Below are positions 54,623-62,562 of a stretch of 64,000 nt of DNA, in pieces (the first letter of the stretch is position 1; every line of letters starts with the position of its first letter). The notes under the pieces are model-generated. The model did not search any database. It saw nothing but the letters and a program-made list of their open reading frames with translations, and was not told the DNA's origin. A program made the position numbers and the translations under genes. The DNA is from Fodinibius halophilus (lineage in GTDB: Bacteria > Bacteroidota > Rhodothermia > Balneolales > Balneolaceae), in assembly GCF_011059105.1 (NCBI RefSeq), contig NZ_JAALLS010000001.1:62001-126000 (forward strand). The letters run 5' to 3'.

Positions 54623-57343
54623 CTATTCTTTAATGACTCGAAAACCGGTATAGTGTTTAGGAACCGAAGGAATTTCACTTCGGTCATCAACATAGCTTAC
54701 TGCCGAATATCCATATGCTTGAGGTTCATTTTCAGTAGTATACCATTCGGCAGTGTTGCCGCCAAGGTCATAAATATGTGCTTCTCCAATAGAAACACCG
54801 GGATAGCTGCCTACTTCTTTAAGCATCGTATGATCCAGTTTATCCAGTTTCTTACGAAATTCTGATACCTCGTCGATCGTAATGTCATATCCCGCCCAGT
54901 AGTTGAGGGTATTCTCATTTGCTGCTACTTTCTTTGCTTTTTTATTGAGCTCTTTGGCTTCGCTCTTGTTAGGCAGACGGTAATTATGACCTGTTTGCTT
55001 GCTCAACCAACGAACGTATTGTTGGGCCTTATCCAAGCTTAACCCGGATACGGGATAATTAGCACGTACTTTCGGGTAACTGTGTTCTTGATCAAATTCA
55101 GCATATTGGGCATTGGTGACTTCAAATCGCCCGATCGCTATGGAATCTTCTTTGATACTAACGGTTTCGGGGATCAAGGTGTCATTCGTCAATATACCGT
55201 ACCGTCCATCTTCAGTTTGGGCATTATCCTTTTTCAGGAGTTCAGCAAGCGGACTTTCTTCTTTGAAAGCTTCATTCTCGGCTTCGTAGGTCCCAAATAA
55301 ATGTTTGTCGAACCAACGAATTTCTTCTTCCATTTTGCGAGTCTGGTGGGTGATCTTTTGAAGTCCATGAGGTTGATCCGGGAACCAGAGGAAGCGAACC
55401 GGAGCTTTGCCAATTTGTTGCAGTGCCCGATAATATTCCCAGCCCTGATCTCGAGGTACCGCCCGATCTTTACTGCCATGGAAGATGATGGTAGGAGTTT
55501 TAACCTTTTCCATCTCAAAAAGGGGAGATTTCTGGATATATGCCTCATTAAATATCTTTCCATTGGTATTATCCCATGGAGCACCGCCGAAATAGCTTTG
55601 GTCAAAAGAGACCCCAAAAGCACAGGTCCCATAATCAGAGGTCCAGTTAACATCTCCGGCTCCCGGTGCTGCAGCTTTAAATAGATCGGGGTGTTCAACG
55701 GTGAGCATTGTCGTAAGAATAGCCCCGTTGGACCATCCCTTGACGCCCAGCGAATCGCGATCAATCATTCCTTTCTCTTCCAGCATATCAATACCGGCAA
55801 TGATATCGGGGAGCTCATATTCGTAGTAATGGCCTTTTATGGATTCCACGAACTCTTGCCCGTGATTTGAGGAGCCGTGATAATTGGGATTTAGCACAAA
55901 AGCTCCTTTCTGAGAATAGATATTGGGGAAATAGGCCCAGGATTCGCTCCATCGGTCGGTATCTACGCCCGAGGGTCCGCCATGTATAGAAACAATAAGC
56001 GGATACTCGCGACCTTCTTCATAATTTTCGGGATAAAAAAGGATTCCTGTCACTTCATCTCCTTTGGCACCGGTCCAGCTAATCACTTCACTTTTAGCTT
56101 TCGGCTTTTTGTCGAGATACTCATTGAGGGTAATAACTTCGGTTCCTTCCGAAATGTTGACTTTGCGTCTTTTTATGTTAAGATCACCCAGTCGGTATTC
56201 GGGAGGGGTAGAGGCGGTTGAGTAAACATACACCAGTTTTTTGTGGTTATTGCCCACTACAGTCACAGTGAGATGTTCATTCATCTCGCCGGCATCTACA
56301 GATTTTTTATCCCATTCATCTCCATCTTTCTGCAAGTAAGCCAGTTTAGTAGTAGCACCGTTGGCAAGCCCAACCATTACATCGTTGCCGAATACATCAA
56401 AACCGGAACCTAATCCCCAATTCCAGTCAATGGGTACATCAATGACTTTATTGTTTGCTATGCTGTAATAATGTAACATACTGATGCCGGCGCCATTCCA
56501 TTGGGGGTCAGATGATTTCACTGATACAAAATAGAAACCGTTATTATTCTCGGTGAACTCAAAATTACCGGGCGTTTGGTAGCCCTCTTCCAGGATCTCC
56601 TCTTTTGTACCCTTTTCCAGGTTCCAAAGATAGTAATTGGGTTTAGGATTGGCATCGCCCCGGTAGTCGGGACTGGTGATATGCGAACTCACCAACCATT
56701 TGCCATTTTCAGAGACCGTGTATTCTCCCAACGGGTATTCGTTATCCGTAAGGCGGGTAATTTCTTTCTCTTTCAGGTCAAAAGAATAAATACGGCTGGG
56801 TTTAAAATGGGCCGTATCCTCAACAACAATCGTATTATCTTTTTCCTCTTCCAACTTTTGCTCGTAAAGAGTTTTGCCCTCCTTAGATTCAAAAGCCAGC
56901 TTTTTGTCATCAAGCCATTGAATGTCAGAAATTCCCGTTTCAAATGTATGGATTTCATAGGGTTCCCCGCCATACACACTCATCGCCCAAAGCTTTTTTC
57001 CTTTCTCGCGCGATGAAAGAAAGTATATGGTTTCACCGTCTTTTGAGAAAAGAGGACTATAGTCCGATTCTTTACCCCGTGTCAATTGAATGGTTTTGTA
57101 CGTTCCATCGTCTTTAACATCGAGGCGAGTGAGGTAAAGATCACTTTCACTGCGGTCTTTTTCCTCATTTGGTTTGGACTTAACCCAAACCAGCAAATTA
57201 CCATCCGGCGAAAATTGCAAGCCCGACGCCCGTTCTTGATTTATGACATCGGCAACGGTCCAATCATTCGATTGGCCATATGCCAGTGAAGCATTAATGA
57301 AGAGAGTAATGAGTAAAATACAAGAAAGACGAAGTATTTTCAT
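54623..57343 (-). CDS. S9 family prolyl-oligopeptidase-like protein fused to an FGE/SUMF1-like domain
   Basis: 906 residues from ATG 57343, which gives a signal peptide (MKILRLSCILLITLFINASLAYGQ); the frame is open to 57415 but the extra part is not family-like. An N-terminal TolB/DPP-IV-like beta-propeller (about 25-415, with SPDG units) precedes an alpha/beta-hydrolase domain (about 440-690). Catalytic triad: S538 in GWSNGA, D626 in HGSKDRAVP, H659 in DQPHGLQK. After a linker, residues about 745-905 form an FGE-sulfatase (PF03781-type) domain: IGRFEVTNAQYAEF, YRLPNKSEAKELNKKA, YDLGGNTAEWY and KHYTGFRVIKE. No cysteine is seen in that domain, so it cannot make formylglycine by the usual way and is likely a binding module. 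The fusion is unusual. Confidence 0.88.
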   Translation of the reverse strand: MKILRLSCILLITLFINASLAYGQSNDWTVADVINQERASGLQFSPDGNLLVWVKSKPNEEKDRSESDLYLTRLDVKDDGTYKTIQLTRGKESDYSPLFSKDGETIYFLSSREKGKKLWAMSVYGGEPYEIHTFETGISDIQWLDDKKLAFESKEGKTLYEQKLEEEKDNTIVVEDTAHFKPSRIYSFDLKEKEITRLTDNEYPLGEYTVSENGKWLVSSHITSPDYRGDANPKPNYYLWNLEKGTKEEILEEGYQTPGNFEFTENNNGFYFVSVKSSDPQWNGAGISMLHYYSIANNKVIDVPIDWNWGLGSGFDVFGNDVMVGLANGATTKLAYLQKDGDEWDKKSVDAGEMNEHLTVTVVGNNHKKLVYVYSTASTPPEYRLGDLNIKRRKVNISEGTEVITLNEYLDKKPKAKSEVISWTGAKGDEVTGILFYPENYEEGREYPLIVSIHGGPSGVDTDRWSESWAYFPNIYSQKGAFVLNPNYHGSSNHGQEFVESIKGHYYEYELPDIIAGIDMLEEKGMIDRDSLGVKGWSNGAILTTMLTVEHPDLFKAAAPGAGDVNWTSDYGTCAFGVSFDQSYFGGAPWDNTNGKIFNEAYIQKSPLFEMEKVKTPTIIFHGSKDRAVPRDQGWEYYRALQQIGKAPVRFLWFPDQPHGLQKITHQTRKMEEEIRWFDKHLFGTYEAENEAFKEESPLAELLKKDNAQTEDGRYGILTNDTLIPETVSIKEDSIAIGRFEVTNAQYAEFDQEHSYPKVRANYPVSGLSLDKAQQYVRWLSKQTGHNYRLPNKSEAKELNKKAKKVAANENTLNYWAGYDITIDEVSEFRKKLDKLDHTMLKEVGSYPGVSIGEAHIYDLGGNTAEWYTTENEPQAYGYSAVSYVDDRSEIPSVPKHYTGFRVIKE

Positions 57344-57563
57344 GGGAGATAGATTCAGTTTTTTGTCGACAGTTAGAAGTTGAAAAAGAACATTACCAGT
57401 GTGAACAGATAGCAATAGCCGGGCTTACTTTCAACCCTTAATAATTTTTTTTACCTATTTATTAATAGGTAATAGGGTTTTGAGCAAATTTTTCTGTAAG
57501 GAATTCCTCCGAAATATATCTTACCTTTAGACAGAAATGATAAAATAAAATGAGGAATATATT

Positions 57564-58010
57564 ATGAGTTCACTCAATAAAGCAATGATAATCGGTCGGT
57601 TGGGACAAGATCCTGACGTACGTTATACACAGTCGAACACAGCTGTAGCAAACTTATCCGTAGCGACATCCGAGCGCTATAAAGATAACATGGGCGAGTG
57701 GAAAGAGAATACCGAATGGCACCGCGTGGTTGCCTGGGGACGCTTAGCTGAAATTTGCCAGGAATATCTTAAGAAAGGTTCACAAGTATATATCGAAGGA
57801 CCTATACAAACACGAAAGTGGGAAGATAAAGAAGGTCAAACACGATATACCACCGAAATTAAGGCTTTAACAATGACGATGCTCGACAGCAAAGGAGACA
57901 GCTCAGGCGGCGGAAATGTCCCCAGCAAACCGGATAGCACACAGCCGGTCTCTAGCAGTGTAGATCTGAACGAAGATTTTGATGATATCGATGATGATCT
58001 GCCATTTTAG
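57564..58010 (+). CDS. ssb: Single-stranded DNA-binding protein
   Basis: 148 residues. OB fold in the first 105 residues ([75 protein letters not shown]). Then a Ser/Gly/Pro-rich linker and the acidic tip DDIDDDLPF, the SSB-Ct peptide that recruits repair and replication proteins. Coats single-stranded DNA as a tetramer in relatives. Its own terminator follows. Confidence 0.97.
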   Translation: MSSLNKAMIIGRLGQDPDVRYTQSNTAVANLSVATSERYKDNMGEWKENTEWHRVVAWGRLAEICQEYLKKGSQVYIEGPIQTRKWEDKEGQTRYTTEIKALTMTMLDSKGDSSGGGNVPSKPDSTQPVSSSVDLNEDFDDIDDDLPF

Positions 58011-58028
58011 ATAAAAAATGGATACATT

Positions 58029-58064
58029 AAAAAGCGGTAGGGCAGTTTTGCTTTACCGCTTTTT
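58029..58064. terminator. Intrinsic terminator after ssb, possibly bidirectional
   Basis: AAAAAGCGGTA (58029-58039) pairs perfectly with TACCGCTTTTT (58054-58064), with a short inner pairing GGCA/TTGC-like in the loop. A T run closes the plus-strand form and the A run would do so for the minus strand. Confidence 0.85.
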
Positions 58065-58070
58065 CTATTC

Positions 58071-58101
58071 TTGCACCACAGTCGTACAGTACATAGCTTT
58101 A
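58071..58101 (+). promoter_or_regulatory. Possible promoter of the gldE-like operon
   Basis: TTG (58071-58073), 20 bp, TAGCTTTA (58094-58101), which matches TAnnTTTG at all but the last base. The start codon is 27 bp downstream and the ssb terminator just upstream, so a promoter is expected here. Confidence 0.4.
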
Positions 58102-58128
58102 AACAAAATTAAGTATAAAACCAGGTAA

Positions 58129-59526
58129 TTGGACGACCCGAGTAGTTTACTTTTTATTGTCGACTTTTTGATACAGGCCGAAGAGAACTTTCTTTTTGAG
58201 CCTACCATTAATCCTATTGAATTCACTATTCAAATTGGTTGCATATTGTTGGGGTTGTTTTTCTCTGCTCTTTTCTCGGGATCAGAGGTTGCATTCTTTT
58301 CACTGTCTAACCAAGAAGATTTACTTACAGAGGGAGATATTGAAGGCACAGCAGATCGGTTAATTGTTCGTATGCTCGAACAGCCACGTCAACTATTGGC
58401 CACCATTCTTATCGGCAACACCTTTGCCAATATTATTGCCTCGGTTTTGGCAGCAGTAGTAGCCGGTAACATAATGGCCTATTATGGATTAGGTGAGTTT
58501 CTGGTTTACCTTATTGAGGTGATCGTATTAACGTTTATGATTTTGATTCTCAGTGAAATCACTCCCAAGATTATTGCTATCAATAATCCATTAAAGGCCA
58601 CTCGGCGCATGAGTCGGTTTATCTATACCTTTTTTATACTCTTTAAACCTCTTTCAAAATTGATTGCGAGCAGTACCCTGAGTTTAGAGGAACGGCTACC
58701 CAAACTTACCAGTAAAATGACCTCTGAAGATATTATGACAATGGCGGAAGTTAGCGAGCAGGAGGGGTCTATCAAAAGTGATGAGCGCGAGATTATTGAA
58801 AACGTTATTGAGTTTGGCAGTACCACAGTACGAGAAATTATGACTTCCCGCGTTGATATTGTAGCAATTTCTATGGGTAATTCTCTTGATGAAGTGTTAA
58901 GTTTGATCCGCAAAGAGGGACTCTCGCGCATGCCGATCTATGAAAATGATCTGGATAATATTTTAGGTGTTATCCATTCTAAAGATGTGTTGCCCTACAT
59001 TAATTCAGATATAGAGCGTACAACCATTAATTGGCGAACTATTGCCCGAAAGGCGCTCTTTATTCCGGCTACTAAAAAGCTGGATGACCTACTTCGTGAT
59101 TTCCAACAGGAAAAAACCCATATCGCTATTGTAGTAGATGAGTACGGCGGTACAGAGGGGCTGATTACCCTGGATGATATTCTCGAAGAGATCGTGGGTG
59201 ATATTTCTGATGAATACGATGAGGATGAAGATAAACTCTATACCAAATTCAAAAGCGGGGTATATATTTTTGATGCCCGTATTGATCTGGATGATATGGA
59301 AGATATTCTGGACCGGGAACTGACCTCCGATGATGATCAGTACGAGACATTAGGTGGATTGGTCTATCATTTAACAGAACGTATTCCAAATGTTGGAGAA
59401 CGTGTTTACTACAAAAACCTGGAGTTGACGATCCATTCTGTACAAAATAATCGGGTCCGCAAGCTACGAGTTAAAGTGCAAGACCGCCCGGCCTCCTCTA
59501 AAGAACACCAACAAACCAAGGAATAA
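58129..59526 (+). CDS. GldE-like CNNM/CBS/CorC-HlyC membrane protein
   Basis: 465 residues. Start is TTG at 58129, with AGG a few bases upstream; no nearer ATG gives the whole domain. An N-terminal CNNM (DUF21) domain with about four membrane helices (about 30-195), starting with LGLFFSALFSGSEVAFFSLSNQ; a pair of CBS domains (about 220-345, TSRVDIVAISMGNSLDEV and HSKDVLPYI); then the CorC/HlyC domain (about 375-455). This is the plan of GldE, a protein required for gliding and found beside GldD in Bacteroidota, and of CorC-type ion transporters. I prefer GldE-like because of lineage, but no gldD adjoins. murB follows 19 bp later. Confidence 0.82.
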   Translation: MDDPSSLLFIVDFLIQAEENFLFEPTINPIEFTIQIGCILLGLFFSALFSGSEVAFFSLSNQEDLLTEGDIEGTADRLIVRMLEQPRQLLATILIGNTFANIIASVLAAVVAGNIMAYYGLGEFLVYLIEVIVLTFMILILSEITPKIIAINNPLKATRRMSRFIYTFFILFKPLSKLIASSTLSLEERLPKLTSKMTSEDIMTMAEVSEQEGSIKSDEREIIENVIEFGSTTVREIMTSRVDIVAISMGNSLDEVLSLIRKEGLSRMPIYENDLDNILGVIHSKDVLPYINSDIERTTINWRTIARKALFIPATKKLDDLLRDFQQEKTHIAIVVDEYGGTEGLITLDDILEEIVGDISDEYDEDEDKLYTKFKSGVYIFDARIDLDDMEDILDRELTSDDDQYETLGGLVYHLTERIPNVGERVYYKNLELTIHSVQNNRVRKLRVKVQDRPASSKEHQQTKE

Positions 59527-59545
59527 AAGCTAAACTGATACTTTA

Positions 59546-60583
59546 ATGGTACAGCCGTTCGACACATTGGTCGACTCCAATGTTGATTTACAGCCCTACA
59601 ATACGTTACATATTTCTGCAGTGGCACAACATTTTGCGGCTATAAAAACCCCATCTCATTTAAAAGAGGTTTTAAACCATCCCCGGGCCAAAGAAAACAA
59701 CCTGCTGGTCTTGGGAGGCGGGAGTAATATGTTATTTACCGGTGATTTTAATGGACTGGTGCTTCATATAGAAATTGAGGGACGGGAGGTTGTTAAAGAA
59801 ACCCAAGATAATATTTGGTTAAAAGTCGGTGCCGGAGAGAACTGGCATCAAACAGTTCGTTATTGTGTGGAACAGGGATGGGGCGGTATCGAAAACCTTT
59901 CTCTTATTCCCGGCACGGTAGGGGCCGCGCCTATACAAAATATCGGGGCGTATGGTGTAGAGCTTGAGGAAGTATTTGAAGAGTTGGAGGCTGTTAATCT
60001 TGTTAGTGGCGAAAAACAGCGGTTCAATAAAGCTGATTGCCAGTTTGGGTATCGTGACAGCATTTTCAAAAATGAACTCAAGGGGCAGGTGATTGTGACT
60101 GAGGTGGTTTTGAAATTATCGAAAAAACCTGAGCTCAATACTTCATATGGCGCTATCCAAACGGAATTGGAGAAGCGAGAAATCAGTAAACCAACTATCA
60201 AAGATATCAGTGATATTGTAATTGATATCCGCAATAGTAAGCTGCCCGATCCCAAAGAAATAGGTAATGCAGGCAGTTTCTTTAAAAACCCCATTGTGGA
60301 CCGGTCAATTTTTGATCAAATTAAAGAAAATTACCCCCAGGCCCCGGGTTATGATATGGGGAATGATAAAATTAAAGTACCGGCCGGTTGGCTGATTGAG
60401 GAGGCCGGTTGGAAGGGAAAGGCTGTAGGTAATACCGGGACCTATCGACAACAGGCTTTGGTTATTGTAAATCACGGCGGGGCTACCGGACAAGAAATAT
60501 TAGCGTTAGCAAAAATGATACAGGCATCAGTAGCCAAAGAATTTAAAATAGATCTCGTACCTGAAGTAAATATCATCAGTTGA
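59546..60583 (+). CDS. murB: UDP-N-acetylenolpyruvoylglucosamine reductase
   Basis: 345 residues, type I MurB length. FAD-binding parts: LVLGGGSNMLFTGDF (about 50-64) and ENLSLIPGTVGAAPIQNIGAYG (about 112-133). The catalytic serine lies in GNAGSFFKNP (about 240-249), and the catalytic Glu in LVPEVNIIS at the C-terminus. Reduces the enolpyruvyl group to make UDP-MurNAc, using NADPH. Cytosolic. The next gene starts 1 bp after the stop. Confidence 0.96.
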   Translation: MVQPFDTLVDSNVDLQPYNTLHISAVAQHFAAIKTPSHLKEVLNHPRAKENNLLVLGGGSNMLFTGDFNGLVLHIEIEGREVVKETQDNIWLKVGAGENWHQTVRYCVEQGWGGIENLSLIPGTVGAAPIQNIGAYGVELEEVFEELEAVNLVSGEKQRFNKADCQFGYRDSIFKNELKGQVIVTEVVLKLSKKPELNTSYGAIQTELEKREISKPTIKDISDIVIDIRNSKLPDPKEIGNAGSFFKNPIVDRSIFDQIKENYPQAPGYDMGNDKIKVPAGWLIEEAGWKGKAVGNTGTYRQQALVIVNHGGATGQEILALAKMIQASVAKEFKIDLVPEVNIIS

Positions 60584-60584
60584 T

Positions 60585-62489
60585 ATGGCAAAAAAATCTG
60601 CGGAGACCACTTATTTCACCAAACACTTGTTTGGGGCAGGTATTCAGTGTGCTACGAAGTTATACTATAAGTCTCGGGACTTTGCAGAAAGTAAAACTGC
60701 CATTCCATTTATCCGCCACGCTGTTTTTAATAAAAGACTGTTAAAGGCTCTGGCCCGCTCCGTTTACCCCCAGGGAATTTTTGTTAAGGAAAGTTCAATT
60801 CAAGATGCTGCCGAAAAAACTCAAAAGCTACTTGAGCAGGAAGATAGTGTACTGTTTGATGCCATCTTTGAGCATGATCAGATGATGGCTCGCCTGCCTA
60901 TTGTAGCCAAAAAGGGTGATACGCTGACGGTCTTTCATATCCAAACAAAGGCATTTGACTCACGCAGAGATCGCCTCATTACAAGTTCAGGTAATATATA
61001 CAGCAAATGGAGAAAGTACCTGCTTGATTTTGCCTACCAGCTGTATATGGTTCAAAATAACTGGCCGGATTTTAAAATTGTGCCGATACTGGTGATGCCC
61101 GAAAAGAGTGGAGAAGCCCATACGGGGAACCTTCCTTTTAAACTTAAACCGTTGGATAAAAGGAAACAACCTATTTTGGTTCCTGCTGAAAACCAAGAGT
61201 TGCTGGCTAAGATAGAGGTTTCGGACCTTATTTCAGTGGTTTGGGATGAGACGGACTTTGCCACTGAACATTTACCCCGATCTAGTTTTCAGGAGTCTTT
61301 GTATTACCTGCGAGATCTGTATTTAAATAAAAAGAAAGAAGCTCCTGTTGTTGGCACAAAATGCAAAGACTGCGAATTTCGTATTGAGTCGGAGCGCATC
61401 CAGGAAGGAGAAGAGAGTGGTTTTAATAACTGCTGGGCCCCAGAAATGGCCCAGAAAACCCCATCCGAGCAGCATGTTTTTGATCTTATTGGGCCGGGGG
61501 TAAACCAGTGGGTTGAAGAGGGGGTGTATAGTAAACAAGAGATTGAGCAAGCTGATATTTTTGATATTACTACCATTGTTAATAGCAGGGGAGGAATTAG
61601 TCACAAAATGCGCCAGGCACTGCAGATATATAAAGCGCAGGGTCAACCGGTACCGACAGAAATTATGCGTCCGGAGTTGATAGATGAGCTGGATAGGTGG
61701 CAATATCCACTTCATTTCCTGGATTTTGAGGCCGGTAATTATACGGTGCCCATCCGCGCTGGTCGTTCTCCTTATCAGTTGATTGTATTTCAATACTCGT
61801 GCCACACCTTACATCAAAATGGAGAATGGGAGCACCACCAGTGGATTGACAGTAATAACGGGCAGTATCCCAACTATGAACTGGTACGACAGCTCATGCA
61901 GATCCCAAATATAACTAAGGGGACCATTGTACAGTATTCAAACTTTGAGCGTACGGCCCTGAAGACCATACGTCGTGAGCTTATGAATGAGGAGACTGAG
62001 GTAGAAGGCAGTGAACAGTTATTGGAGTGGACTACTAGGATTATTCGACGGAATGACTCATCACATCATCATCCCCCATATGTCGCTGATTTGAGCAGGT
62101 TGGTGAAGAATTACTATTATAACAGGGAGATGAATAACTCTTTGAGTATCAAAGGGGTGTTACAGTCGGTAATGAGCCATAGCAATTATTTGAAAGAACT
62201 GTATTCTAAACCGTACTCAAGCGATAATTTCAGCAATATAAAATGGTGGCAAGATGATGGAGAGGGGGGCGCTCGAAATCCCTATACCATACTGACCGAA
62301 ACCGGGGATTCTCCCATTCGTCGGGGCACTGAAGCGATGGTGGTATATGGTAAACTTCGTGCAACGGAATTCAGAGATGAACAAGTGCAGGCCTATCAAC
62401 ATGCATTGCTTAAATATTGTGAGCTCGATACGTTAGCTATGGTGATGATTTACCAGCATTGGAAGAATAAAATTGCCGAAGAGCAGTAA
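60585..62489 (+). CDS. RecB-like nuclease with DUF2779 domain and Cas4-like cysteines
   Basis: 634 residues. The N-terminal half (about 10-290) looks like a PD-(D/E)xK/RecB-type nuclease: FDAIFEHDQMMARLPIV, then LTVFHIQTKAF with the lysine of the QxK-like motif. Four cysteines are placed as in Cas4/AddB: C22 (GIQCATKLYY), C260, C263 (TKCKDCEF) and C283 (NNCW), so an Fe-S cluster is likely. The C-terminal half is DUF2779 (about 375-630): FLDFEAGNY with D380-F-E382, VQYSNFERTALK and YCELDTLAMV, which recalls DEDD-type 3'-5' exonucleases. Substrate is unknown; DNA or RNA processing are both possible. It sits directly after murB, with no visible defence gene near. Confidence 0.78.
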   Translation: MAKKSAETTYFTKHLFGAGIQCATKLYYKSRDFAESKTAIPFIRHAVFNKRLLKALARSVYPQGIFVKESSIQDAAEKTQKLLEQEDSVLFDAIFEHDQMMARLPIVAKKGDTLTVFHIQTKAFDSRRDRLITSSGNIYSKWRKYLLDFAYQLYMVQNNWPDFKIVPILVMPEKSGEAHTGNLPFKLKPLDKRKQPILVPAENQELLAKIEVSDLISVVWDETDFATEHLPRSSFQESLYYLRDLYLNKKKEAPVVGTKCKDCEFRIESERIQEGEESGFNNCWAPEMAQKTPSEQHVFDLIGPGVNQWVEEGVYSKQEIEQADIFDITTIVNSRGGISHKMRQALQIYKAQGQPVPTEIMRPELIDELDRWQYPLHFLDFEAGNYTVPIRAGRSPYQLIVFQYSCHTLHQNGEWEHHQWIDSNNGQYPNYELVRQLMQIPNITKGTIVQYSNFERTALKTIRRELMNEETEVEGSEQLLEWTTRIIRRNDSSHHHPPYVADLSRLVKNYYYNREMNNSLSIKGVLQSVMSHSNYLKELYSKPYSSDNFSNIKWWQDDGEGGARNPYTILTETGDSPIRRGTEAMVVYGKLRATEFRDEQVQAYQHALLKYCELDTLAMVMIYQHWKNKIAEEQ

Positions 62490-62493
62490 TTTA

Positions 62494-62527
62494 TTTGAGC
62501 GGAACTTCTTGGTAATTCTTATCTTTA
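62494..62527 (+). promoter_or_regulatory. Possible promoter of the M48 protease gene
   Basis: TTTG (62494-62497), 22 bp, TATCTTTA (62520-62527), one mismatch from TAnnTTTG. It lies 35 bp before the ATG at 62563. Confidence 0.4.
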
Positions 62528-62562
62528 TATATTCTAATGATTGCTAACCTATACTATTCGTT

